NCBI GenBank assembly: GCA_947846985.1
Contig: CANTUZ010000001.1
Span: 37,038,727 to 37,102,726, forward strand
DNA from: Fratercula arctica
Taxonomy: Eukaryota > Chordata > Aves > Charadriiformes > Alcidae
DNA: 64,000 nt
Reading direction: 5' to 3'
The notes beneath the pieces were generated by a model, which saw nothing but the letters and a program-made list of their open reading frames with translations, did not search any database and was not told where the DNA came from. Shown here one piece after another: positions 1 to 11,771 of this stretch. Within the stretch, counting starts at the first letter, position 1. Each line of letters opens with the position of its first letter. The translations under genes and the position numbers were made by a program.

Positions 1-4
1 AAAC

Positions 5-27
5 TTTTTTTTTTTTTTTTTTTTTTT
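5..27. repeat. poly-T tract (23 nt)
   Basis: An uninterrupted run of 23 T at the left edge of the window. No target-site duplication or adjacent element is visible, so whether it is a retrotransposon tail on the minus strand or a simple repeat cannot be decided. Confidence 0.95.
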
Positions 28-3000
28 CCCATACAGCTAGATGAGTTTCTTCATTAAACTTTATAATCTAGGTCATAATGTTTATTTTTCTCATTTGGAA
101 TCATCCATTTCCAAGGACTCCAACAATTTATGCTGGCTTTCAAGAAAAGCCTAGAAATAAATCAAAGCTTATTTCTAGGGCTAGTTGTTCAGATATGTCC
201 CTATGTTTGATATTTTGCACGTAGCACATACAGGTGCTGAACTCATGAAAGGAATGGAACAATTAGACTTTTCTAAACCTACAGGGTGTTCCCAAAAACA
301 AGCGAGGTATCTTGTAGCAATAATTCCCTTTAGATTCCTTTCTGCAGGTGGCACATTAGCAAAGAAGTATTATGACCAGAGAGGAAATTTCCTCCTTCTT
401 AATTTCACTTCAGAATAAGATAAATAAGCATCTTATGGGCTTCACTCATAGTTCAGAATAGAATGTACTTTTTGCACCCAAAAGCAGACTGATATCTCAT
501 CAAAAAGGCTTTAATTGGAACACACTATACGATTCACGGCATAAGATAAAATTTCCACCTCTGGGCCAAAAGGTTTCACAAATCCTAAATGTATGAGATT
601 TTAGAACTGAGCTTTTGGTGATAATAAAAAGTTTTTTGCTTTTATTTGAGATTTTGGACTGTCAAATCACTTTCTAAGTTTTAATGTATAGTAAAAACAT
701 TGTTACTTGCTTGGGCAGGCAGAAGAGAGAAAAACAAGGCATAGGTTCATTCAACCACCAATCCTTAAAAATCCTTTAAAATTGTGGTTTGCCTTGTCTC
801 ATTTCTCTGATGGGTGTTTAGTATAAATGTCCCTCCTTTCTACTGAATATATCCTAGGTCTAGGACAAAAAAACAGACCAAACTAAAACAAAAAAACCTC
901 AAACACCCCAACAGACTCACTAAATAAATAAGTAAATAAATATTCAGTATGAAATAAGAAAATTGTACAAACTATTTTCAAAATCATTGGGTGGAAATGC
1001 AGCTTCATGTACATTGGCTAAAATGAAGAATTACACATACTGAGCAGACAGTGGCCCAGCTCCCTAAACTCCGATGTGTGTGACCCAAGCAATCTAGAAA
1101 CATCAGTAAGAGAGAAGTGGGATATTTACCTCTCAGAATTGATCAAGTTTTTGTCACTGGCATATGTGGGCTAATTTATCAGCTAGAAGCAAAGAAGATC
1201 TTTAGATGATCAATATGAACAGGGAGACAAATAATTGGGATATACTGGATCTACCTCCTCAGGTCCTCGAAGGTTTCTATAGATACTGAGCATACAGGGA
1301 ATACAGGCAGTTATTTTAGACCTACTGGATTGCATTGTCTCCTTATCATGATGCCAGAGTCATAAGCCTCAGGTATCAGTGAAGTGATTCCTGAAATCAA
1401 TAGATTATATTCCAGCTAGCACCGCAATGCAAACCGACAAATCTGAACTCACTTGTCACATTAAAGTGTATGCATGATAAATCAATAAATATGAATGCAC
1501 TTAGTGAGAAATAGTTGTTCTAGACTCATTTTACAACTTATAACAGTATTAGATTGCTTATTCCCCATAGGGAAGGAATTCTATTATCTTGCTGTAGCCT
1601 GAAAGAAGACAGGTAGTTTTCAAGTAAACAATTTGAATGGGAAATAGCTATTTTTCATATATTAAATTTATAGCTTAAAAATGTTTGAAGCAACGAACAA
1701 ACAAGGCTTCTCTAAAAAAAAAAAAAAAAAAAGTAATCATGAAAAACTAGACTATGGTAGTGTAGCTTGACCAAAATACTTCAATGCTTTATACCTGAAC
1801 AACCAACTTAACTACTATTTGAAAGGTCACTATGAAAGCATTAGCATTTAATCGAAAGTAAGAACATAGTTTTATTTCTATTTAAATTAAAACTAACTAG
1901 GGAAATTAGATGTTCTTCCCCAAAATCTTGTTATGAATAAGAAGGAAAACACCATATATGTATAGCCAAGAATTTACTATTAGTATAGATGAGGTCTTAA
2001 CCTTGCAACCAAAATACAAGTGGTAATTATTAGTCCAATTACAATAGATGCTAACAATTCTAGACCAAATTATCCAGCCTTCCTCAAGAATGGTCCAGTG
2101 AAAGTGTTATACATTAAATGCTTGTTATCTACCTGCTTTCCCTTCCCAGTGTTTCTCTGGTGTTAGGTTTTGCTAATAAAATGTAAGGGAGCATTATGAG
2201 ACGTCACCACCACAGTGTCCAGGATGCATTAACAGTAATAGTTGGGAACCCTTCTTTCTCGGTTTTGGGGTCTGCTTAGGCTTATTTTTATATGTTTTCT
2301 TCATGCTAATGTTGGCTCACGGATGACGTTAGAAAATTACACACTGAGTTATAAAGATAAATGCTACTAGTGTACTCAAAAAGGATATGGGTACAGTTAA
2401 CGATAAAGGATTAAAATAAAGTCATTGCTTGTTGTACAGTGACTGCCTGGCTTTGTCAGATCTCTACAATATGGGGCACTTAAAAGAGTTAAGCAAAAAT
2501 ATGTTAGCCAATAGTCAAGTTATCACTTGACCATTAGACAATTGTTATAACAGCTAAAACCAGCTTAGGCCAAGACAAGCCCAGATAACTGCTGAGACCC
2601 TGAAGTGTCAGGTCAATACAGCTCCCGTGGCCTTTTATTAGTAATTTCACAAGTCATATTTACTAGGCTACAGGTATACCCACAAAAAGGAGAGAGAATG
2701 TTATCCTTTTTATTGAAATAATTGTTATGCAGCCAAGAAAATTTACTTACTCATGAAAGTTTCTGTATTTTGCATCCTTACATAAATCTTTTATCTCACC
2801 ACCTGTTCATAAAAATCAAAGATTCAGCTGTCTGTAATTCATGGAGTACTGGATAGAGTTCCATCTCATTCCAAATTATCTTCCTCCATTCACACTGTTA
2901 AGTTCAGCAAGGCAAGAAGCAGAGAAAGTTTTGAATGTTCAGGCAAAATACATGAGGAAATAAAAAATTACCAACATGATTACTTTTACAATATGGTATC

Positions 3001-3228
3001 CATGAATTCATGGCTGATGTAGATAGAAATTTGGTTGACCCCTAGATTCCGCAGATGTTCAATAAGCAAAACCCAAAATATTACTGAATTTCAAGTAAAG
3101 TATACATAATGATTTATTTGTGCAGTGTCCATATTCCAGGATGACACCCACCAAAAATCTCAGAACAGAAAAAAAATATATTAAGATTATAGGGAATATT
3201 TCCCCACAGACAGCTTTTGAATATCTAC
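28..3228. other. single-copy noncoding DNA, no gene seen
   Basis: AT-rich DNA without a recognisable gene or transposon. The longest open frame (185-418, plus, 77 codons) has no recognisable domain and no exon-like context. The only clear local structure is a poly-A tract at 1714-1732. This could be intron or intergenic DNA; nothing in the sequence separates the two. Confidence 0.6.
1714..1732. repeat. poly-A tract (19 nt)
   Basis: A run of 19 A in single-copy DNA. The bases in front of it do not match any element I recognise, so it is called as a simple repeat only. Confidence 0.95.
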
Positions 3229-4131
3229 AGGGATGGAGACTAATGCAGATGACACCGAGTTAAGTGGGAGTGCTGATCTGCATGAGGACAGGGAGGCTCT
3301 ACAGAGAGACTTGGATAGATTGGATCGATGGGCCAGCGCTAACGGTATGAGCTTCAACAAGGCCAAGTGCCAGGTCCTGCACTTGGGCCACAACAACCCC
3401 ATGCATCGCTACAGGCTTGGGGAAGTGTGGCTGGAGAGCTGCCCGGCAGAAAAGGACCTGGGGGTTCTAATTGACAAGCGGCTGAATATAAGCCAGCAGT
3501 GTGCCCAGGTGGCCAAGAAAGCCAATGGCATCCTGGCTTGTATTAGGAATAGTGTGACCAGCAGAAGGAAGGAGGTGATTGTCCCCCTGTACTCAGCACT
3601 GGTGAGGCCACACCTTGAGTATTGCGTCCAGTTTTGGGCACCTCAATACGAGAGAGATATCGAGGTGCTGGAGCAAGTGCAGAGGAGGGCAACAAAGTTG
3701 GTGAAGGGCCTGGAGAATAAACCTTATGAGGAGTGATTGAAGGAGCTGGGACTGTTTAGTTTGAGGAAGAGGAGGCTGGGGGAGACCTCATCACTCTCTA
3801 CAACTACTTGAAAGGACATTGTAGAGAGGTTGGTACTGGTCTCTTCTCACAGGTAATTAACCATAGAACAAGAGGGAATGGCTTCAAGCTGCAACAGGGT
3901 AGGTTTAGGCTGGACATTAGGAAAAAAATCTTCACAGAAAGAGTGGTGAGACACTGGAAGAGGCTGCCCAGGGAGGTGGTGGAGTCACCATCCCTGAATG
4001 TGTTGAAGAGTCGTTTAGATGTGGTGTTGGGGGATATGGTGTAAGGGAGAACTTTGTAGAGTGGGGCTGATGGTTGGACTCGATGGTCCCAAGGGTCTTT
4101 TCCAACCTAAATGATTCTATGATTCTATGAT
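3229..4131 (+). mobile_element. CR1 LINE, 5'-truncated 3' end
   Basis: A plus-strand copy of the avian CR1 non-LTR retrotransposon. It begins abruptly at the reverse-transcriptase active site (ADDT) and runs through the rest of ORF2 and the short 3' untranslated region. It ends in the diagnostic CR1 tail, where the phrase 'tccaacctaaatgattctat' is followed by further ATTCTATG-type octamers. About 0.9 kb of a roughly 4.5-kb element is present, the usual outcome of incomplete reverse transcription. Tail type and open reading frame suggest one of the younger neoavian CR1 groups (E/J-like); the subfamily is an inference. The next element (4173-6870) is in the opposite orientation, so the two are tail-to-tail. 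Confidence 0.93.
3233..4044 (+). pseudogene. CR1 ORF2 C-terminal remnant (RT palm end, thumb, C-domain)
   Basis: The first part (3233-3736) is open for 167 codons. It shows ADDTELSG, the end of the RT catalytic motif, then [24 protein letters not shown] and [13 protein letters not shown], blocks conserved throughout CR1 ORF2. An in-frame TGA at 3734-3736 interrupts it, and the frame resumes at 3808-4044 with [19 protein letters not shown] and [20 protein letters not shown], the usual C-terminal end of CR1 ORF2. Endonuclease and most of RT are absent, so this is a dead fragment. Few disabling changes over about 270 codons suggest a younger insertion than most other copies in the window. Confidence 0.9.
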
Positions 4132-4172
4132 AATGGTCTTATATGGAGCCTAGCTCCACCCAAACCAGGACA

Positions 4173-5960
4173 ACCATCAGCTTCTCTATGAGAATCTTAT
4201 GGGAGACAGTGTCAAAGGCCTTCCTGAAGTCCAGCAGACAATATCCACCACTCTCCCCTCACCTACCAGGACAGTCCTATAATCATAGAAGTTTATCAAG
4301 CTGGTCATGCATAACTTCCCCTTGATGAAGCCATGCTGACTAATCCTGATGATTTTCTTGTACATAATGTGGGAAGGGTTTCCAGGATTAGCTGCTCCAT
4401 CATCTTCCCCGGGATCAAGGTGACCAGCCTGTAATTCCCTGGGTACTCCTTCTTGTCCTTCTTGAAGACAGGAGAGATGTTTGCTCTTTGGGAACTTCTA
4501 CCAATTGACATGATTGATCAAATATTGTCAAGAGAGATTATCAATAGTGACCTTGCAATGACATCTGCCATCTCGCTCAACACTCATGGGTTCATCCCAT
4601 CAGGGCCCATGAATTTATGGATTGTCAGTTGACTTAAGAATTTCCTGATCCAATTTGTTTCCACCAAAGGTACATCTTCCTTATTCCAGCCTTTCCTCCT
4701 GGTCTCTGAGACTTAAGGTTCCTGAAGGCCAGCCTAGCTTGCAAAGACTGAGGCAAAGGCAGCATTTGGTATCACAGCCTTTTCCATGTCCTATGTAACC
4801 AGGTCCCCTACCTCATTGAGCAATGGGCCCATGTTTTCCCTAGCCTTTCTTTTGTCACCTGTCTACTTAGAGAAGTCCTTCTTGTTGCCTTTGACATCCC
4901 TGGGCAGAGTTTATTCCATTTGGGTTTTAGCTTTCCTAACTTCATCCCTGGATGCTCAGACAATGTTTCTGTATTCTTCCCAGGTTACCCATCCTTGCTT
5001 CCACCCACTGTATGCTTCCTTTTTGAGTTTCAATTTGGCCAGGAGCTCCTTGCTCATCCATGCAGGCCTACAGGTATTTTTCCCTGACTTCTTATGCATT
5101 GGGATCAAGCTCCCTTGACCTTGGAGGAGGTGGCTATTAACCAGTTTTCTTGCGTCCTTCTTCCCTTCAGGTTCTGATCCCATTTGTCTCTTCTAAGCAG
5201 ATCTTTGAAGAGCCTGCACTTCTGAAGTCCAGGGTAGTGAGCTTACTTTTGACCCTATTTCCTGCCCTTGGAATCCTGAAATCCACAATCTTGTGGTCAC
5301 TGCAGCCAAGGTTGCCTTTGATCTTCATGTCCCCAATGAGCCCCTCCTTTTTGATAACTGTAAGGTTCAGCAGATCACTTCTCCTTATTGGCTCCTCTAT
5401 CACTTGGTGGAGGAAGTAATCACCAATGTGCTCTAGGAACCTCCTGGATTGCTTATGCCCTGCTGTGTTGTTCCTCCAGCAGGTATCAGGGTGTTTGAAG
5501 TCCCCCATGAGGACTGGGGCCTGTAAATGTGTGGCTTTTTCTGTCTTTCTGTGGAGGGCCGCAGGCACTTGTTCTTCCTGGTTGGGTGCCCTATAGCAGA
5601 TATGCACTGTAATGTCACCTTTGTCTTTCCTCTCTCTAAAACCTGTGGTCTACGTTGGCTCCTACTTGATCCCCAGGCAAAGCTGGATGCACTCCAGCTG
5701 CTCTCCTTTTGCACGTAAAAGGCAACTCCCCTTTACATCTTCCCTTCCTGCCCTTCCTAAAGAGCCCGCCATCCCACCCCATCTCCATGATCCCAATAAG
5801 ATTGTAGCCCTGCAACTGCACACAAGTCTCTAACTCAGCATGTTTATTCCCATTACTGCATTTCTTAGCATACAGATACTTTAGAGAGTCACCCCAGCAC
5901 GTTTTGTTCCTCAAGAGGCTTTGGGAGATTCCTCCACAATGGTCCCTTGTAGACACTTCT
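4173..5960 (-). pseudogene. CR1 ORF2 remnant: endonuclease, linker, partial RT
   Basis: ORF2 of CR1 encodes an apurinic-type endonuclease followed by reverse transcriptase. Going down the minus strand, 5956-5640 carries the endonuclease start (KYLYAKKC...NKHAELE), with a stretch missing before GLFRKGRKGR. 5607-5167 (146 open codons) has MGDFKHPDTCW, containing the GDF block near 5500, and GCSDHKIVDF, with the catalytic SDH triad intact near 5291-5304. 5183-4956 has the linker with the [19 protein letters not shown] block. 4511-4305 has the RT entry ANISPVFKKDKKEYPGNYR and PGKMMEQLILE. Near 4234-4203 is LDFRKAFDTVSH, the first RT aspartate motif. Several frameshifts and an internal deletion make it non-functional. 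Confidence 0.88.
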
Positions 5961-6024
5961 CATTCTCAATTTAAAGCCTTCCTCCTGTTGGTAAAAATAG
6001 CTTTGCCCCACTTAGTGAGGAAGA

Positions 6025-6700
6025 TTACATCTCTCCCAAGCAGATGCTGATCTGAAAACAGTGTCCCATGGTCATAGAGACCAAAACCCTATCACCACAG
6101 CCAATTATTGCAGTTCTGAAGCCAAACATTGACTTTTTTATTAGTGCCATTCTCCTCACAGCCTTTTCCCTCGCCAGCAGGATTGAGGAGAACACCACCT
6201 GGGCCCACAGGCCATTGATTACCACCCTCAGAGCTCTGTAATCACTTTTGATACTATCCAGTCTTCCCCTGGCAGTATCACTTGTGCCCACATGGAATAA
6301 GAGCAGAGTGTGCAGTAATCAGAGGGCCAGGTGAGTTTTGGCAATCTCCCCACAACGTCCTTGATCTTGGTTCCTGGCAGGCAGCAAACCTCTGCAGATA
6401 ATTGGTAGGGTCAGCAAATGGATGCCTCTGACTCACCATTTCTTCCTTGTAGTCTTGCATAGTTTGGGGTTAGGTGGACCAGGTTCTTTGCTTGTAGGCA
6501 TATCTGGCTCTTCTTCAAATTGAGGATGGTGAACCTAATTTTGCAGTTGTAAGCAGTTAAATGGGCAGCAACCTTCCTTTTTGTGCCAGAAATCACCAAC
6601 TTCCATCCTTACCCTTCTCCAGAGATCTCACTTACCTGGATAGTGGTGGTAGACACTGCTTGCTTCTCTACTGTGTGTGGGCACTGAAACTGTTCAAGCT
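6025..6700 (-). pseudogene. CR1 ORF1 remnant with esterase-like domain
   Basis: Avian CR1 ORF1 carries an SGNH-type esterase domain. On this minus strand the block GTSDTARGRLDSIKSDYRA (6291 downwards) corresponds to the third conserved esterase block (normally GxND; here GTSD), and LWAQVVFSSILLAREKAVRR follows it. The upstream part (6599-6411) has VISGTKRKVAAHLTAYNCK and PNYARLQGRNGE, matching the same region of the copy at 55.1-55.5 kb. The frame is broken in several places. No zinc-finger or coiled-coil part is convincing above about 6700. Confidence 0.8.
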
Positions 6701-7377
6701 GCTGAGTCTCAGGGAAGATCCTGACTATCTCTCATGTAGATGGTTGTTCGGACGGAAGCAGCTGTACCTTGGAAATCAGGGAACATTCTTCCATACATAC
6801 CAATCTGAGAAATTCAATGGGCAAAGGCTTTTGTTCAAGGGTGGCAGGGAGTAGGTGATGCTTTGTGTGTACTATAACAGGCATGAAGGCACAGAGGAGC
6901 TGCACTAGGCTGGAGTTCTGAGGATCTCAAAACCAGTAAAATAAGTAAAATATTTTTATATACAGTCTGTCTCTTACGTGTATCAGTGACACATTCTTCA
7001 ATAGATGACAGACTGAAAAACCCCCACCCAACTATCTTTCACTTTATATATGTTTTTGATTCTAACAGACTTTAATTATTCTGTCTTATTATGTGTGAAA
7101 GTAACCATTTCCTTTCAGTGTACAGGAGTAATACCCTTATAACTTCATTAAGTGATGAACGGCGGATGTTTGAAGGGCTAAGTAAAATGAAACCACCCTA
7201 AATTTGTTCTAAGCATATATTAATTTGTTTTATACACTCTTGCTTTTGTCTCAAACTTTGGGATGTATGAAATGGGTTATGTTTATCATGTATCATTCCA
7301 AATAAAATTGACTTCTTACTTTTTACATTCTGCATTATCTAGAGACCCAAATCTTAATATGGTACACTAAATATTAG

Positions 7378-7395
7378 AAAAAAAAAAAAAAAAAA
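7378..7395. repeat. poly-A tract (18 nt)
   Basis: A run of 18 A followed by an A/C-rich tail (CAAACCAAAACC). No attached element is recognised. Confidence 0.95.
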
Positions 7396-8857
7396 CAAAC
7401 CAAAACCAACAACAGCTGTGATTTTGAATTCCAAGTGAAATCATTGTGTAAAGTTATTGTTTTGCAAACGTATGGTATGAGGAGGGTAGGCTGCAGTCTT
7501 GTTTGGGTACAGTGCTTCTCAGGAGAAATATCCCACTGCATATTGATTTGGAAACTATGCAAGAACAACTCTATAAACAAGCATTTTAAAAACAAATCTG
7601 CTACTGTCGCAATTTCAGCTGGAGTAGAGACATGAAGTACTTTTAACGCTTAGATGAAGCTTGTAAGATAGCAGACAACCTCATTTCCATAGCAGCCAAA
7701 TTTTATGAAGCCCTAAGCCAATTATTTAATTAGCTAATTTGCTCAGTCACAAATAATTTGCACATAGCTCTAAATGTCAGATTTGAAAACACTGGGGAGA
7801 GTTAGTCCTAGTGGAAAGTACATTATTGAGACTAGAATTCCCTTGCAAGTTTTTTTTTCACAGGAAGACTCAACAGGTTTCAGGGATGAAGTTCAGCTTC
7901 TATTGGTGACTGAGTTGAGGAGTGGGGAGGAAAGAGGAGAAAACAGTAGTATGAATCTTAACAGATGATAGACGATGAGCTCGGTTGCCTAAATAATTCT
8001 TACAGAGATATTACATCTCTCTAATATCTCATTTTAACTCAATAATTTCTAGGTGTATGCATGTTCATGAGACAAGTCGACTTGTCCACCTTCCCACTGA
8101 TTTTAGGAAAGGGAACTTTAGCCCTTTGGAAGAAAAGAAAGTTTACATTTTCCTTTAGCCCATATTTTTTTCTATCAGTTTATTCTGTTGAAATCTCCAG
8201 ATCTATTTTGTTTTCCAGAAGTCACATCCCCTCTGGTCATTAAATCTTTCTGCCTGCATAGTGCCATTTTTTAAATACCGCTGCCTCCCTGTAGCTTCAT
8301 CTCTACTCTTTCTATGGTTCTTCCCATTTTCCAGGACAGGAAGAAAACAGAAGCAGAAGAGTTTTAAAACTCTTGCCTTGTCTTTTACCCCCTTGCCAAT
8401 GTACTGTAACAGCAAGAGAAATGGCAAATTCATCTGCCAATTTCTTAAGCAGCCCTTTTACTTACCTGCTGAGTGAGAAGCCATTCTCAAGAATTCTTCT
8501 TCTGAGACTTACCCCCATCTCTAAAATCAAGTAATTTGCAAGAGATTCCAGATCTTGGCAATACTGGATCATGGGGAAGTGAGCACAGTGAGAGAAGCTT
8601 TGGAAGAATTCCAATGGGTTAGCTTTATGCTTTTCTCCACATTAATCGCCATTCCCAAAAATATTTCCAAAATGTTTTTGCAGAAGCTCCTGCCCCCCAC
8701 TTGACACAATCCTTCCGTTGCGTGTGCCTAGGTAGTTTTCCATAGAATTCCTATCATACTTTTTTTCTTTTTCCCTTAGCATCTGTGATGTTTCTCTCTC
8801 TATAGAAATACTTTTGGTCTCCTCTATCAAGGTTAGAGTTGCAGAATTTTCAGAAGG

Positions 8858-8874
8858 AAAAAAAAAAAAAAAAA
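8858..8874. repeat. poly-A tract (17 nt)
   Basis: A run of 17 A in single-copy DNA. Confidence 0.95.
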
Positions 8875-9287
8875 GCCTATGCACAAGTAGGATTATAAAG
8901 GTAAATCAAAGTTGTCAGCATTCAGCATTTCTCAAATTTCAGATTTTTAAGCCACCAACATGTTTTTTGGATGGTCTGAAAACCTGATTTCTGCATACTG
9001 AGTGATTGCACAGAGATAACTAGAATGTTTTGTTCCTGATGCTTTTTTCTGTGGTCTGTGTGACCTGTCAGCTTCACAGATACAGTCAATGAAGTATGAT
9101 TTGAAGTCTTCAGCCATGAAGGATTTAATGTACTAGGGAATATTGTGTTGAAAGTTACATGTAAGCCAAATGTGTTGACTTCAATTTTACATTTGACAAT
9201 GGTCAATAGAAACACAGCACTTCGAGACAGCAAGAACAGTTTTTCTGCGGCTGTTTTCTATATGTTCAAAACAGTGCCAATAATCCA

Positions 9288-9412
9288 GCTACATGGACAC
9301 ACACACATAAACCAGACTACCTCAGCTAGTATGTGTCATGTAATGATTTATCTTGCAATTTCCCCTCTCTTTCACACAAGCACACACAATCACACATACA
9401 CACACATAAATA
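9288..9412. repeat. degenerate CA-rich repeat
   Basis: Two short CA-rich patches (near 9297-9309 and 9375-9408) with CACACACA, CACACACAAT and CACACACATA units, separated by about 65 bp. They look like a decayed CA microsatellite. They lie inside a 144-codon open frame (9145-9579) that has no other protein-like feature and is best seen as chance. Confidence 0.6.
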
Positions 9413-10485
9413 TTATTTTTCAGCCGTTATCTCAGAAATATTTGTATTCTGCTTCAAAAATACAGAAAACAGGCTGCAAGGCTACTGTTGTTAGCTCTGT
9501 TCTCTGTCTTACTATGTTTATCTCTTCTAGAGACAAAAGGATAATTAAACCACCTCTGTTGTATTGTCAAAAAAACTGATTAAAGAAAGTTAAAAATAAT
9601 TTCAACAAATAAAAATTTATCATAAAAAACCACTCAAGGCTAAACAAGCAGATGCCCAGCAATCCCTAATCTCTCAAGTTTTACACATAATTCAACCCTT
9701 ATATAAATGCTAAAGGTAATATTGGCTCTGAGAGCATAGATGTTTATCCCCAGGCCATCAGCAATAAAGCTGGCTTCATGTAGCATGATAAGTAAATGCA
9801 GATACATATTAAAGTTATTATTGGTTTACTACCTTATTTCCTTCACGTTGTAGGCAAAAGCTTCCATCTGTTGTTGTACAATATTAAGCTCCCCTGTTTA
9901 ATCTCCTTATTGTTTAATTTTCTCTTTTTCTTGTTGTTTCTCAAAGACCAGTTTTCATTTTTTAATCATTTACTGTAACACTATTTTTTGAACATTGCCT
10001 ACATTGTTTTCTTTCAGTCCCTTCATTTACGTATGTCTGAACCCAGATGAAATATGGCAGGAAAAGAATGAGTCATAAATAAAACAAATCACAATATTTT
10101 CTATAAAGACTGCATAGGTCTTCTGTAGTTGAGGAGGCAAGACGCTGGCCCCAGGGAGACATCGGAAATGTATATGCTAATATTTCATATGAAATAAAGA
10201 ATTCTCATGATATATTACTTTATTTTGATACCATGCAAACGGTCTATATTTGAATTCACCGGTTGAAAATGAAAGTAGAAGATTTTCTTTTTATATGAGG
10301 GTTTGGACAATAGAAATTATTTAATTTGGCTTCTGCTTTATGTGATAGGTGTTTACTGATTCATTATTTTTTGGTTTTGTTTGGTTTTAATCCTGGACAC
10401 TATTATAAAATCAAAATGGTTTAACTTCTTGCCACACAAAAGTGACCTACGATTTGCACTCTTAACATCTGGGCATATTTTGCAA

Positions 10486-10502
10486 TTTTTTTTTTTTTTT
10501 TT
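10486..10502. repeat. poly-T tract (17 nt)
   Basis: A run of 17 T in single-copy DNA. Confidence 0.95.
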
Positions 10503-10860
10503 CTTTTAACTAATTTATCACCTTGATTGAAAGAATGGCTGCAAAACTACTGTCAGCTGCATTCCAAGATAAAAAAAATTGATTTAAAATGACAGGTAGA
10601 TTTGAACGATCTTCCAATCCAGATTTGATTAAGAAATCCATATGACATGAGTCTCATAGCAAGTTATAGGACACAGTGAAAACTGTTTTCTCCTACTATG
10701 ACAGAACTGTCTGGAAGATGGCTGAATTATAATTATGACAATGGCAAGAGTACACCCTTATTGGTGTTTTTTTTTTTAACTGTGATATTGAACTGTTTTG
10801 ATAGCTCTAATTAGTGCTGGTGGCAAATTGCACTGTGATATTTTGGAGTTTCCTTCTGCA

Positions 10861-10877
10861 TTTTTTTTTTTTTTTTT
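10861..10877. repeat. poly-T tract (17 nt)
   Basis: A run of 17 T in single-copy DNA, about 360 bp from the previous one. Confidence 0.95.
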
Positions 10878-10992
10878 GCAGGAATTTGTGATTCTTTTCT
10901 TCTCCTTTCCTTGATCTAAATTTAAACTTATTTTTTAAATGGAAAAAATAATAATAATAAAACACCTGTGAATATTTTTTAGAGTTCTATAA

Positions 10993-11089
10993 CCTTAATT
11001 AAGGAGCATCATAAAGTGTGTGGACAAGTACATAAACCCAGTATTGCCTTCATTAAGGAGTTTCATAAAATACAGAGAGAAATACATAG
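10993..11089 (+). repeat. diverged 54-bp tandem duplication
   Basis: The segment 10993-11035 (beginning CCTTAATTAAGGAGCATCAT) recurs at 11047-11089 (CCTTCATTAAGGAGTTTCAT) with the same spacing of blocks: ATTAAGGAG, TCATAAA and TACATA. Roughly seven in ten positions agree by eye. It reads as an old local duplication of 54-bp period. Confidence 0.65.
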
Positions 11090-11747
11090 TCAAGCTTGTT
11101 TTCCATTATTTGCCACTGTAAACGTAGAGGATTTCTACTAAAATGAGACACTCAGAATTAGATATAGATGACCAGGATTTGGTGTAAAAATCATGTTTAT
11201 CATACCTATTTCTAAGCTGCAATAAGATAAAAACACCTTTGTTTGAAAGAATATAAATTCTCTACATAGATCGCGTTTTTCATAACGTATTCTGATTTAG
11301 TGTAAGATCATCAGTAAGTAAAGACAATTGGTACTAGGTCCCTTCAAGGATTATTCTATAGTAATTTATGTAGTAGGGATGTTTGTTTAAGCAGATGGAG
11401 TCTCATCATTTCAGTTGTCATAAATAAAATTGCATATTAGAACTTACAAAACGCAAGTGCTGAATCTTGTTACTTTAGTGTTTGAGATGTGTTGAAATAA
11501 ATGTTCCTATCGGAATACTGGGGGAGAAGTTGTTTATATGCCTCAACATAACATATGTCACTAAATAGTGAATTTTCTGAAACGTGCTTGGCAGAACTTC
11601 ATAATTTCTTGCTGTATTATGAAATCACAGACAACAGTCTCTGGGGACTGTGAAGTCAAATGACTTTTGGGGAGCAAAAAGGGAGGGGGACTGCCCATGC
11701 AAAATCACTGAGCTTCAGTTTGGATTATCATCCTATGCTACGCAGTC

Positions 11748-11771
11748 ACATCATAATTGACATCATAATTG
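11748..11771 (+). repeat. perfect 12-bp tandem duplication
   Basis: ACATCATAATTG occurs twice in direct succession (11748-11759 and 11760-11771), a small replication-slippage duplication. Confidence 0.9.

Larger units (their letters stand above)
4173..6870 (-). mobile_element. CR1 LINE, minus strand, lacking its 3' end
   Basis: A long minus-strand CR1 reading from about 6870 down to about 4173. In transcript order it contains the end of ORF1 (esterase region), the ORF1-ORF2 junction, the ORF2 endonuclease, the linker, and RT as far as the motif LDFRKAFDTVSHKIL. It then stops: similarity to CR1 ends near 4173, and the RT active-site ADD block, C-terminal domain and octamer tail are missing. 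CR1 copies are normally truncated at the 5' side, so loss of the 3' side needs a later deletion or rearrangement, probably linked to the plus-strand CR1 ending at 4131. The ORF1 part closely resembles 54834-55529. Confidence 0.9.
6871..9287. other. single-copy noncoding DNA, no gene seen
   Basis: AT-rich sequence with poly-A tracts at 7378-7395 and 8858-8874. Short open frames on both strands have no recognisable domains or codon pattern. I see no transposon. Confidence 0.55.

Noticed and set aside
9145..9579. 144-codon open frame on the plus strand
   Set aside because: It is rich in His/Thr only because it crosses a decayed CA repeat, has no domain, and no exon context is visible.
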